NCBI RefSeq assembly: GCF_037265215.1
Contig: NZ_CP147737.1
Coordinates: forward strand, 2,140,001-2,204,000
Direction of reading: 5' to 3'
DNA length: 64,000 nucleotides
Source: Xenorhabdus griffiniae
GTDB taxonomy: Bacteria; Pseudomonadota; Gammaproteobacteria; Enterobacterales; Enterobacteriaceae
The position numbers and the translations under genes are program-made. Positions 1 to 8,715 of this stretch are shown here, one piece after another. Each line of letters begins with the position of its first letter. Positions within the stretch are counted from its first letter, which is position 1. The notes under the pieces were generated by a model. That model saw nothing but the letters and a program-made list of their open reading frames with translations, was not told the origin of the DNA and searched no databases.

Positions 1-624
1 TCGGATGGTTATCTCTGTATCATCAGACAAGCGTGTTGTTGTCTGGCGGGTAGATCCTAAATCCAGCAATATCGGTGATTGATTCTCCTGGATCAAAATA
101 TTGTCCAGGGAAATATCACCATGTAAATAACTCCTTTGATGGAGAGTATCAAGAACATTTAACAAAGGAAACAGTATCTGACGAAGCCAATTTTCATTGA
201 TGAAATATGGATGTTTTATCCTCAATTGATTTAATGTCATCCCTTTGTAAAAGGAAGCAGCTATATATGCTGTGCAGTTTTGTTGCCAAAAACGTTGAAA
301 GCGGGGAAGGCAGGGATGTTCGAAACAGGACATCAAATGGGCTTCACGGATAAAATCTTGTAATCCAGCATAAAATTGTTTTTCTAACTTTTTTCCTCGT
401 AAGTTGAGTTTCATATCCTGGCGGCGTATAGCAAAAGAGTGGGGCGTATATTCTTTGATGGCAATAGATTGCTTGAGATGGTGATCCCAAACACGATAAA
501 CAATACTGCCCCTACTTTTGCCAATGACTTCTTCGATTTCAAATTCGTTAAGGCAGAACCCAATTGGAAGTGGGTAAATAAAACCAATGTTGTCATCGAT
601 ATGTGTTTTCTGAAAATTTTGCAA
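1..624 (-). CDS. T6SS-associated Ser/Thr protein kinase (partial, C-terminus beyond window)
   Basis: A eukaryotic-type protein kinase, probably the PpkA-like regulator that phosphorylates T6SS components such as the FHA protein. The visible 208 codons hold a glycine-loop region (VIGKSRGSIVY), an AIKEY segment with the ATP-binding lysine, a catalytic loop HGDISLDNIL (Asp and Asn kept, the HRD arginine replaced by Gly) and LLDLGSTR in the DFG position. The frame opens right after the TAA of the clpV tail and has no nearby ATG; the best start is TTG at 624, preceded by a GAGAGG-like ribosome site. It follows clpV directly, so translation may be coupled. The 3' end is cut by the window. The kinase call is firm; the substrate is inferred from context. 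Confidence 0.82.
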   Translation of the reverse strand, partial: MQNFQKTHIDDNIGFIYPLPIGFCLNEFEIEEVIGKSRGSIVYRVWDHHLKQSIAIKEYTPHSFAIRRQDMKLNLRGKKLEKQFYAGLQDFIREAHLMSCFEHPCLPRFQRFWQQNCTAYIAASFYKGMTLNQLRIKHPYFINENWLRQILFPLLNVLDTLHQRSYLHGDISLDNILIQENQSPILLDLGSTRQTTTRLSDDTEITIR

Positions 625-648
625 ATGGATAGCCTCTCGGTTATTTGC

Positions 649-930
649 TTAATTTGTGAGTTGACATTGAAATTCACCTTGTTCGAGATAAAGTTGAAGT
701 TGATGATATTGTTTCTCATGTTGACTGGCAGCAAGAAGTTGCTGGCTAATTTGTGGTAGTAGGGTATTTGTCAGGATGGCATCAACCGTGCGTCCACCAG
801 ACTCAATTTCTGTGCATCGGCTGACAATATGTTTGACGATAGTATTATCAAATGTTGCTGTAATACCGTGGTTTTCCAGTAAACGTTTTTTAATCCTTTC
901 CAATTGTAAGTGCACAATATTTGTCATCAC
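649..930 (-). CDS. clpV: ClpV C-terminal fragment split off by a frameshift
   Basis: This 93-residue frame continues the ClpV ATPase after the upstream frame stops. It covers the C-terminal small subdomain of the second AAA+ module, with HLQLERIKKRLLE and ESGGRTVDAIL typical of ClpB/ClpV ends. It can begin at a GTG (930-928) that overlaps the upstream TGA (929-927), so it could be made by translational coupling. It is out of frame only because an 8-bp unit is present three times. Whether the two pieces assemble into a working hexamer is unknown; loss of this subdomain normally impairs hexamer formation in the Clp/Hsp100 family. Confidence 0.75.
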   Translation of the reverse strand: MMTNIVHLQLERIKKRLLENHGITATFDNTIVKHIVSRCTEIESGGRTVDAILTNTLLPQISQQLLAASQHEKQYHQLQLYLEQGEFQCQLTN

Positions 931-947
931 TTCATCACTTCATCACT
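924..947. repeat. Triple 8-bp tandem repeat inside clpV
   Basis: The unit TCATCACT (plus strand) occurs three times in a row at 924-931, 932-939 and 940-947. On the coding strand it produces a stop after SDEVMK. Removing one unit gives a continuous reading SDEVMTNIVHLQLE that joins both ClpV pieces. Copy-number change by strand slippage would switch the gene on or off; an assembly or sequencing error is the alternative. Confidence 0.9.
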
Positions 948-3275
948 TAATGGATAGTAAGGAATGACCATTAATCGTCCCAACAGGGCGGCAGGAAATA
1001 TTTCCAATAATGGCTTGCGTAATTCTGTGCTGAGTCTGTCCGGCTTTGGCAGAGTGTCCTGCTGAGTGCACAGTGAATTGATCAGATCAGCACCGACATT
1101 GGATGTCAGGATAATAATCGTGTTTCGAAAATCGATGTGGCGTCCTTCACCATCTTCCATCCAGCCTTTGTCGAAAACCTGGAAGAAAATTTCATATACG
1201 TCAGGATGTGCTTTTTCAATTTCATCGAGCAAGACAACACTATAGGGACGGCGTCGGACTGCTTCCGTCAGTACACCACCTTCACCATAACCAACATAAC
1301 CAGGAGGCGCTCCTTTTAACGTTGATACCGTATGTGCTTCCTGAAATTCGCTCATATTGATAGTAATAAGATTTTGCTCTCCGCCATATAATGTTTCGGC
1401 AAGGGCGAGAGCTGTTTCCGTTTTACCCACACCAGATGGGCCACACAACATGAAAACACCAACAGGTTTATTGGGATCATCCAGTTTAGCGCGTGAAGTG
1501 CGTATGCGTTTTGCAATTAACTCTAATCCATGATACTGACCGATAACACGTTGACTAAGGATATCAGCCAACTGTAATACGGCATCGATTTCGTCTTTTA
1601 CCATACGATTGAGTGGAATGCCTGTCCAGTCTGAAACAACGGAAGAAATAATATTGCTGTCTACAGCAGCAAAGATAAGAGGTTCTTCACCTTGTAAGGT
1701 TTTCAATTGTTGCTGTAACTCTGACAATTCGGCATGTTTTGCTGCAAAGTTGTCATCCTGGTTGGTGTGTAATTGCGTTCGCAGAGAAATAATTTTATCG
1801 ATCAAGGAAAGTTCTTGTTCCCAACGTTCTTGTAATTGTTTTTTTTGAGCTTCCAGCGTAGATAGTTCGTTCAGAATAGTGGCCGGACGTTGTTTATCAC
1901 CGATGCCTACTTTAAATTCCCGTTCGGCAATCTCCAGCTCAATTTTCAATGCATCTATGTGATGACGGCAATTTTCCAGTTGGGGTGGTTCTGCATATTG
2001 GCTGATTGCAACCCTGGCACAGGCGGTATCCAATAGGGCCACAGCTTTGTCCGGTAATTGACGGGCGGGAATATAGCGATGTGAAAGACGTACAGCGGCT
2101 TCAATGGCTTCATCCAGCAAAAGCACATGGTGATGTTGCTCCAGTGCCTTGGCCAGACTGCGTAGCATGATCAGCGCTTTATTTTCATTGGGTTCATGAA
2201 TTTGAACGACTTGAAAACGGCGGGTAAGTGCGGGATCTTTTTCGATATATTTTTTGTACTCCGACCAGGTTGTGGCGCCAAGAGTACGTAATTGCCCGCG
2301 TGCCAATGCCGGTTTTAACAGGTTGGCAGCATCACCGGTTCCCTGTTGTCCACCTGCCCCAATCAAGGTATGAATTTCGTCAATAAACAGAATAATTGGG
2401 GTAGGGCTAGATTGTACTTCATCGATCACTTTGCGTAGACGTGATTCAAATTCGCCTTTGGCGCCTGCACCGGCTTGTAGCATACCGATATCCAATAACC
2501 AAAGCTGGACATCCAGCAAAGGTGGGGGCACTTCTTTCGCCACAATCTTCAATGCCAGCCCTTCAATGACGGCGGTTTTACCGACACCGGCTTCGCCAGT
2601 CAGTAGTGGATTATTTTGGCGGCGACGCATCAGAATATCAATAATCTGACGAATTTCCTCATCACGCCCTGATACTGGATCAATTTCACCATTGCGCGCG
2701 CGCGCAGTCAGTTCTTGTCCATATTGTTGCAGAGAAGACGGTTGTAGAGAGGATGATTGTGGGGAAGGGCTTGCCGCACTCTGTGCATTTGATTGGGATT
2801 CATCGCTATCGTTGCAGATGCTGTTGAAATTGTCGAGTAGAGTATCTGCATTCACATGGTCAAACTGGGGGGAAATGGATTTCAGTGCATTGCGTAAGTT
2901 AAAGGTTTTCAGTATGCCTATCAGTAAATGAGCACTGCGAATTTCATTGACACCAAATTTCAGCGATCCATATACCCAAGCGCGTTCTACGGCATTATCA
3001 ATATGTTCGGCAAGATCAGAGATGGCACTGGCTCCCCGTGGCAAGCGATCAAGTGCTGTAACAATGTCTTTGGCCAACGCAGATTCGTCCAGTGAAAAGT
3101 GGCGGATAATTTGCTGTAAGTCGCTGTTTTGTTGCTGCATGAGTTGATGCAGCCAGTGAACTAATTCAACATAAGGGTTGCCGCGTAGTTTACAAAAAGT
3201 GGTGGCACTTTCTAAGGAAGTGAACAGGGTGCGGTTAAGTTTGCCGAAGAGCACAGAACGACTGATTTCTGACAT
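927..3275 (-). CDS. clpV: T6SS sheath-disassembly ATPase ClpV/TssH, interrupted near the C-terminus
   Basis: ClpV is the AAA+ unfoldase that recycles contracted TssB/TssC sheath in the cytoplasm. The 782 residues show the ClpV N-terminal domain (about 1-155), a low-complexity Ser/Gln linker, a first AAA+ module with Walker A GEAGVGKT near residue 226 and Walker B LFIDEIHTL, a coiled-coil middle domain, and a second module with GPSGVGKTE near residue 615 and VVLLDEIEKAHPD. The frame ends early at an 8-bp triplication; the missing 90 or so residues are encoded in the next frame. The repaired protein would be about 865 residues, normal for the family. It lies between tssG and the kinase. Family identity is certain; function in this strain is doubtful. 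Confidence 0.92.
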   Translation of the reverse strand: MSEISRSVLFGKLNRTLFTSLESATTFCKLRGNPYVELVHWLHQLMQQQNSDLQQIIRHFSLDESALAKDIVTALDRLPRGASAISDLAEHIDNAVERAWVYGSLKFGVNEIRSAHLLIGILKTFNLRNALKSISPQFDHVNADTLLDNFNSICNDSDESQSNAQSAASPSPQSSSLQPSSLQQYGQELTARARNGEIDPVSGRDEEIRQIIDILMRRRQNNPLLTGEAGVGKTAVIEGLALKIVAKEVPPPLLDVQLWLLDIGMLQAGAGAKGEFESRLRKVIDEVQSSPTPIILFIDEIHTLIGAGGQQGTGDAANLLKPALARGQLRTLGATTWSEYKKYIEKDPALTRRFQVVQIHEPNENKALIMLRSLAKALEQHHHVLLLDEAIEAAVRLSHRYIPARQLPDKAVALLDTACARVAISQYAEPPQLENCRHHIDALKIELEIAEREFKVGIGDKQRPATILNELSTLEAQKKQLQERWEQELSLIDKIISLRTQLHTNQDDNFAAKHAELSELQQQLKTLQGEEPLIFAAVDSNIISSVVSDWTGIPLNRMVKDEIDAVLQLADILSQRVIGQYHGLELIAKRIRTSRAKLDDPNKPVGVFMLCGPSGVGKTETALALAETLYGGEQNLITINMSEFQEAHTVSTLKGAPPGYVGYGEGGVLTEAVRRRPYSVVLLDEIEKAHPDVYEIFFQVFDKGWMEDGEGRHIDFRNTIIILTSNVGADLINSLCTQQDTLPKPDRLSTELRKPLLEIFPAALLGRLMVIPYYPLSDEVMK

Positions 3276-3334
3276 AGTGTATCACCCGTAGTATTGTTGA
3301 CAGTGATTGAGTTTTGCAGGCAAGAGCGGGGGGA

Positions 3335-4393
3335 TCATTCCGGCTTGTAAATTAAATCCCCGCGATGGGTTGGTTGTTTATTATTTTTATCCCGCTCAAT
3401 TTTTCCAAGCCAACTGCTGAGTCCTAATTTTATCGGTTCAGACAGACAAATCCCTTTTACATCTGACTGGTGGAGAATTAACTGGATATCCCATGCGTAT
3501 TCAATTCCCAAATATTGATAAACCCAGTCACACAACTGCCTTGATTTGGATCCTTCCGGCAAGAACATCTGGTATTCAGCCAGTTTTAGCGGACCTAATT
3601 TAATGCGAAATTTATGTTGAACATCGTAGTGTGCAATGCCTAAAAAAGCCGATTTACCCAAACGTGGCATGTTGCGTCCTGCTTTTAATTGGGCCTGATC
3701 CTGTACTTCGACTTCCAGCCATTGGGGAATATTTTGCACAATTTTGAGTGGGACATGGAAATAACAGGACAGTATTTTTTCTAACCCTTCTGAGTTATGC
3801 CCTTGACGGGATAAATGGCCAGATAAAAAATAACGCGCGTGATCATTGATGGTGTCTGGTTGTTGTTGAGCAGGCAAACCCATACCCACCAAACAGGAGA
3901 AATAATGGCAAAAGCGCTGATTATCCTGACGATCGAGTGATACGGTTGGTTGAGTATTGGCCCAGGCTCGATAGAACAACAGGATTAATCTATGATGGAA
4001 TAGGTTAGCGAAAGCATTCAGGGTTGGATCTTGATAATTATATTGTCGTGTATAGGCATATTCGGTCATATGCAGTGGTAATGGGCCATTGGGACCGAAC
4101 AAACCAAAACTGTAAATGAGTATGTCATACAGTGTCGAGTTTTCCCGCTGCTTGGCTTCAGCAATAGTAGATGGGGCGAAAATTATGGACGCTTTTTGTC
4201 CCAACCGCAGTAGCTCATATTTCGGCAATGGGGCAGAACCGAGCATATAATCTGCTCCAGATTGGGCATCGATCCGGCGCAGGGTTTGAAATAAGTCGAA
4301 TTGCCAGGGAGTTTGGCAGAGTTGCTGCCAAAAGTTATCCGGTAAACGACATAGGTGATGAATAGAAATGGAATTTTTTTGCATCATATTCAT
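3335..4393 (-). CDS. tssG: T6SS baseplate subunit TssG
   Basis: TssG (VasB/ImpH family) forms the T6SS baseplate wedge with TssE, TssF and TssK. The 352 residues include the family signatures PWQFDLFQTLRRIDAQ near the start, FGLFGPNGPLPLHMTEYA near residue 95, and FFHRLILLFYRAW-type text (here FHHRLILLFYRAWA). Length is normal. It follows tssF with about 10 bases between them, as in most T6SS operons, and precedes clpV. ATGs at codons 1, 3 and 4 make the exact start uncertain by a few residues. Confidence 0.93.
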   Translation of the reverse strand: MNMMQKNSISIHHLCRLPDNFWQQLCQTPWQFDLFQTLRRIDAQSGADYMLGSAPLPKYELLRLGQKASIIFAPSTIAEAKQRENSTLYDILIYSFGLFGPNGPLPLHMTEYAYTRQYNYQDPTLNAFANLFHHRLILLFYRAWANTQPTVSLDRQDNQRFCHYFSCLVGMGLPAQQQPDTINDHARYFLSGHLSRQGHNSEGLEKILSCYFHVPLKIVQNIPQWLEVEVQDQAQLKAGRNMPRLGKSAFLGIAHYDVQHKFRIKLGPLKLAEYQMFLPEGSKSRQLCDWVYQYLGIEYAWDIQLILHQSDVKGICLSEPIKLGLSSWLGKIERDKNNKQPTHRGDLIYKPE

Positions 4394-4403
4394 TTCTTGT
4401 CTG

Positions 4404-6278
4404 TTATAGCAAATTCTTGTTGCCCATACGGGCAGGCCAAAATCCGATGTTGCCGCGTTGCTGACTATATAACGTCATTTCAGTAAAGGAGTTCATGGTG
4501 ACCAGTCGTGAAAAGAGCTTTTCCAATACGCTGCCTAACAGCCAGGGACTGGTTCCGGCAAATTCTTGTTCATCCACTTCAATCCTAATACTAACACCAC
4601 GAGCAAAGACGATCGGGCCAGGTTCAGGAACCCGCCGATAAATCGTTTTTAATGAACTGTGGCGGATACCATTAATCTGGCGCATGACGGCTGGCTCTGC
4701 AAGGTTGGCGTATAAGCTCAACAATTGTCGTAATGCCTGGGTACCTTGCTCGTCATCTTTATCCATGAGGTTCAGATAATTAAGTTGAAGCTGGCTAATT
4801 AGTTTCCAAGAGGTTGAACCTTGTGCCAAGGCAGGGCGTGGAATAGTGGGCCTTTTTAGAAAGACAATTTGGTTAATTGGAATCGAATCTAGCATGACAA
4901 AACTGTTGAGATCCTGTTGGCGCAGCATCACTGATAAGTCACGATTAGTGCACATGACATCAGCGGTCAGAAATTTTAACTCATTGAGCCACGGGGAGTT
5001 TTGCTCATCAACAATAGAGACAAAGGATTCTGTTCCAACATAACTGGTTCGGGTTCCGTAGTGACGGGTATGTTCAGATAAGATACGGGGTTTGCGGCGC
5101 ACAGAAAAGTAAGAGCCGTAATTACCCTGGTCGTCACTGAAAGTAGACCAAAATGGCCTGAATATTTGTGTTTCTTTACGTTTGATGTTTGCGCCGTGCA
5201 GGCGTTGTACTGAGAAAATTTCGTAATCAAGAGGATGAATGTTATCGACAACTAAGTGGTATTCATTGACACTTTCTTCCACCGAGATCCGTTCCGTGAT
5301 TTTAGGGAATAAATTAATGACCGGTGTACTGTTCAAGGCCAGATAAGAGGCATCTACCAGACGTTCCAGTTCGGAGTCGGTTTGATCCAAAAGCAGTATC
5401 AACTCAAATTCATTCTTTTCCTGAGTCTGTTGTAGTAAAGATTCCAGACTGCTGATACTGAAGAATTGAAAGCGTGCCGGAAAAGCAAAATATTCCTGGA
5501 GTTGACGATAACCACTGAAATTACGTGAGTCATTGGGGAGTAATGACTGATCATCATCAAATCCTTCATGATGCGGGAAGATATCGGGCAAGACCTGATA
5601 TTGGGGTGTATCACCCAGCGTCTGACAGACTATGCCAACAGAATGTTCCATAATCAGTTCTAATAACCGTTGGGATTGAATATCTGGTCCGGAAAGAAAG
5701 AATACCAGCTTCTTGAGATCCAGTTCATTGAGGAAAAATTTTCCTTGACAGCCAAGATGAATGCGTAGTGCACTGACGGCGCCATATTGATGAAGGTTCA
5801 GTGCCACGAGCGGAAAGTTAGCGGGGATCCTGCCAAGTTCAACGTTTTTTAGATGCAGCGGCTGTAAGGTGACATCTTGTGTGGTGCTGTAGTAGAAATT
5901 GATCCCGTCCTTTTTCAATGCTTGGCAATGCATAATTGTGTTACGCGGCACTAAAAATCCATGGCTGATATCTCCCTTACTGGTATCTGGCTTGAGTTCG
6001 ACGATTGCCGTTGAAGGTGTAGGAGACAAATAGTTAGGGTACAGGACCTCCAGTAATTGCTCGGAAAAGTGAGGGAATTCCGCATCCATTTTCAATTGAA
6101 TGCGGGAAGTCAGAAAAGCAAAACCTTCCATCAAGCGTTCAACATAGGGATCAGCGACGTCAATCCCATGCATTCCTAAACGATTGGCAACCTTAGGATA
6201 GAGTTTGGCAAATTCTTTACCCATTTCCCGTAAATACATTAATTCACGGTTATAATATTCAAGTAATTTATTATCCAT
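4404..6278 (-). CDS. tssF: T6SS baseplate subunit TssF
   Basis: TssF (VasA/ImpG family) is the main baseplate wedge protein, partner of TssG and contact for the sheath. The protein starts MDNKLLEYYNRELMYLREMG, the usual family start, so I place the start at 6278 and not at the in-frame codon 14 residues upstream, which adds MIFVLQTGCVHIGS without family resemblance. Other signatures are DPYVERLMEGFAFLTSRIQ and FPHFSEQLLEVLYPNYL. At 624 residues the length is typical. It sits between tssE and tssG. Confidence 0.93.
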   Translation of the reverse strand: MDNKLLEYYNRELMYLREMGKEFAKLYPKVANRLGMHGIDVADPYVERLMEGFAFLTSRIQLKMDAEFPHFSEQLLEVLYPNYLSPTPSTAIVELKPDTSKGDISHGFLVPRNTIMHCQALKKDGINFYYSTTQDVTLQPLHLKNVELGRIPANFPLVALNLHQYGAVSALRIHLGCQGKFFLNELDLKKLVFFLSGPDIQSQRLLELIMEHSVGIVCQTLGDTPQYQVLPDIFPHHEGFDDDQSLLPNDSRNFSGYRQLQEYFAFPARFQFFSISSLESLLQQTQEKNEFELILLLDQTDSELERLVDASYLALNSTPVINLFPKITERISVEESVNEYHLVVDNIHPLDYEIFSVQRLHGANIKRKETQIFRPFWSTFSDDQGNYGSYFSVRRKPRILSEHTRHYGTRTSYVGTESFVSIVDEQNSPWLNELKFLTADVMCTNRDLSVMLRQQDLNSFVMLDSIPINQIVFLKRPTIPRPALAQGSTSWKLISQLQLNYLNLMDKDDEQGTQALRQLLSLYANLAEPAVMRQINGIRHSSLKTIYRRVPEPGPIVFARGVSIRIEVDEQEFAGTSPWLLGSVLEKLFSRLVTMNSFTEMTLYSQQRGNIGFWPARMGNKNLL

Positions 6279-6400
6279 ACTCCCTATATGAACGCATCCC
6301 GTTTGCAAGACAAAAATCACTTCTTACCTCGGCAACCTTTCTGCATTCACCCTTATGGTTAAAAGTTAAAGGCATTTTTCAGCACCGTCACCTATGGTGA

Positions 6401-6955
6401 TTATGCAGCCTCTTTTATAGTGAAGTAACCGTTTTCAAGATCGATATCACTGTGGAACAGGAATTCCAGTGGCCAGGGAACGCACCACAACAAGCCCTTT
6501 ATCTCTATGGATAAGGTGTTATATAGGGGTAATGTATGGGGATCGGATATACAGTTGACTTCCAGCCCATCGGGAATGATACGTGGTTCGAATATATGAA
6601 TTGCTGTAATGATTCTGTTTTGGATATTTCCCCATTCTATTTCAGATATGCATTCACCCGCTAAGGAAGGTAAACCAAAGTTATACACAGAATGACGAAT
6701 TTCTGGAAATGAGGTGAAATCTTCCAAGGATTCGCTGTTGATGCTATTGAGCAGCCATTGCAAATCCCTTAGGACATTCTGCCTCAAGGCGGTGTGCGAC
6801 AGCATGTAATTGTTGATTGTTTCTTGTTTTTTATCAGGTTCATGATCGGTGAGTCTGTCGAATAAAGAAGGTAACATTCTATCTTTGGCAGTGATGCGCG
6901 TAGCGTTACTCCGGCTATGATAGCCACCATGTAATAAAGTTATATTCTGGTTCAT
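6401..6955 (-). CDS. tssE: T6SS baseplate subunit TssE (gp25-like)
   Basis: TssE is the homologue of phage T4 gp25 that starts sheath polymerisation at the baseplate. The 184 residues contain LPSLFDRLTDHEP near residue 29, the DLQWLLNS segment, and a NFGLPSLAG stretch with the family's YGLPD-like turn, followed by the EPRI beta-strand region. Seven bases separate it from the upstream FHA gene, and a spacer of about 120 bases leads to tssF. Length and context fit; the N-terminal 28 residues are less conserved in appearance. Confidence 0.88.
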   Translation of the reverse strand: MNQNITLLHGGYHSRSNATRITAKDRMLPSLFDRLTDHEPDKKQETINNYMLSHTALRQNVLRDLQWLLNSINSESLEDFTSFPEIRHSVYNFGLPSLAGECISEIEWGNIQNRIITAIHIFEPRIIPDGLEVNCISDPHTLPLYNTLSIEIKGLLWCVPWPLEFLFHSDIDLENGYFTIKEAA

Positions 6956-6962
6956 GATTCAC

Positions 6963-8492
6963 TTATTCGCCATTGCCATTGCCATTATATTGGGAGTTTT
7001 TGTATCGGTTAACTTCTGCTTCATAGGCTTGTAGGAATTTTTCACCAAACAGGAAAGGATCTTGTTTAAATGCTTTCTCTGTTTCTTGGTAATGTTTGAT
7101 GAGGTACTCCCACATTGAGGCTTTGTTGTTAGCCAATGACAAAGAAAAAAGTGGCAACTCATTGTTTTTTTGTGCTTTTCGTTCAAGGGTCGCGGGATGG
7201 AATAGATGCAATATATGTGTCGTAATAGCACGCATTCCCGCAATCATACCCAATTGGTGTGCTTGCAACTCGATCAAAATGTCACGGGTTGCCAGTTCAA
7301 GTGGCATAAACCCTGGTACATGATGACAAAGCATCAGCACCAAAATAGACTGACCAGAAGGCAGAAGTTTAAATGGGTTATTGGCGTTAGACTGAGGTTG
7401 AGGTATGGCTGCGTTTGTTTCGTGTTTCAGTTGGGTACGTAAGGTGTTGAGAGTAACGATACCCTGAGTTAACTGACTGACGAATCGTCCTAATTGATAC
7501 ATCTTTTGTTCATCAAATTGCAGGTTGATCTCTTTCAGCCCCATACCCTCTAATAACGCCGCCAGTAATTTTCCTTCCAATTTGACGCTATTTTTGACGT
7601 TATTGTCTTGATTTTGGTGTGCATTTTGCTCTTTTTCTTCAAATAATTTGGATGATGGCTGAGAAAAAAGTTGAGATGTTGCAATAGTCGCGTCATCGAC
7701 TGCATTCAATGGTATGGCGTTGTCCAATATTTGATTCAACAGCTCATCATTTTTGGTTGCTTGTGTAGCCTTAGTGTGTTTGTCGGAAAACAGTGCCAGT
7801 GGATCAATCTTCTGTTTATCATCATCTTGATTACTCTCATCATGTGACAATAACGTAGTAGGTGTGTGGTCATCCAAGATGTTTTCTTGTTGAAAAGTAG
7901 TACCTGCACTGAACATGGCGATCGGATCTGTTGCGCGCAATTGGAGGGCGTCAAAATCGATTGTTGGCTCAATTTCTGCCAATGGATCAATTGGATTGCG
8001 TTCTTTATCATATTGGCTTGTTACCAGAGGGTTATTGTCGTTTATTTCTGGTTTAGCTTGGGACGAATCAGAAGAAGTTGAGGTATCGGCGAAGGTTAAA
8101 ATATGCTCAAGATCGTCCCAGATTTCACTGGTAGTTAACGAGTGCTCGGCATTGAGCCCGTGTTGTAATGGATTCTTTTTGATATCAATCACTTGGATCT
8201 GATAATTGCCAATATTCAGTATATCACCATCACGAATTTCAACCTGGCGATTGGGCGCCAGGGGGATCATGTTCAATAAAACCTCAGAGGCAGAGCCTTG
8301 ATTATTTATCTGGCATTCTCCGTCAGCAGAAATAGACACAATGGCCTGCAATCTGGCAATTGCTTGTCCGTCATCGGGCAAATACCAGCTATTTTCTGTA
8401 CTGCGACCGATTGTGCCGCCAGGAGGAGAAAAATCGTAACTCAGTTGTGGGGGGGAATTTGAGCCAGAGTGATTAACAATGGTGAATCTCAT
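6963..8492 (-). CDS. T6SS FHA-domain protein (TagH/Fha type)
   Basis: An FHA protein, the phosphothreonine reader that links the T6SS kinase to assembly of the machine. The FHA domain occupies about residues 1-105, with GGTIGRSTENSWYLPD at the phosphopeptide-binding face and DGDILNIGNYQIQV at its end. A long acidic, low-complexity middle (about 110-300) follows. The C-terminal part (about 310-505) carries FMPLELATRDILIELQAHQLG and HPATLERKA, typical of type VI FHA proteins. It lies upstream of tssE in the same direction; a kinase at the end of the operon supports a phosphorylation circuit. At 509 residues it is within the family range. Confidence 0.88.
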   Translation of the reverse strand: MRFTIVNHSGSNSPPQLSYDFSPPGGTIGRSTENSWYLPDDGQAIARLQAIVSISADGECQINNQGSASEVLLNMIPLAPNRQVEIRDGDILNIGNYQIQVIDIKKNPLQHGLNAEHSLTTSEIWDDLEHILTFADTSTSSDSSQAKPEINDNNPLVTSQYDKERNPIDPLAEIEPTIDFDALQLRATDPIAMFSAGTTFQQENILDDHTPTTLLSHDESNQDDDKQKIDPLALFSDKHTKATQATKNDELLNQILDNAIPLNAVDDATIATSQLFSQPSSKLFEEKEQNAHQNQDNNVKNSVKLEGKLLAALLEGMGLKEINLQFDEQKMYQLGRFVSQLTQGIVTLNTLRTQLKHETNAAIPQPQSNANNPFKLLPSGQSILVLMLCHHVPGFMPLELATRDILIELQAHQLGMIAGMRAITTHILHLFHPATLERKAQKNNELPLFSLSLANNKASMWEYLIKHYQETEKAFKQDPFLFGEKFLQAYEAEVNRYKNSQYNGNGNGE

Positions 8493-8513
8493 AAGTATGG
8501 ATACCTATTGTTA

Positions 8514-8618
8514 TATAGCAATCTAACTTCAAGATGCGTGTGATTTCTCCCCGCGAAGCGGGGAGAAATCAGGTTTCATATCATGTTGTCAATGGCAACT
8601 TGAAGTTTAATGCGTATA
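8514..8618. repeat. Intergenic hairpin repeat, copy 1
   Basis: About 105 bp between hcp and the FHA gene. It starts near ATCTAACTTCAAGATGCG, has a central perfect stem CTCCCCGCGAAGCGGGGAG, and ends CAACTTGAAGTTTAATGCG followed by TATA. The ends are themselves partly complementary through CTTCAAG/CTTGAAG. Eight more copies occur in this window. Confidence 0.9.
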
Positions 8619-8715
8619 GATAACGATGAATGAGGAGATAATGATGTTTTGAAATAATGAAATTGAAAAGACGGCCTTCCTGTGAGTGTCCACAAGAAGG
8701 TCATTATATGTGTGG

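Noticed and set aside
411..734. Minus-strand frame of about 107 codons across the kinase start and clpV tail
   Set aside because: It overlaps the kinase and ClpV frames in another phase and has no recognisable protein features.
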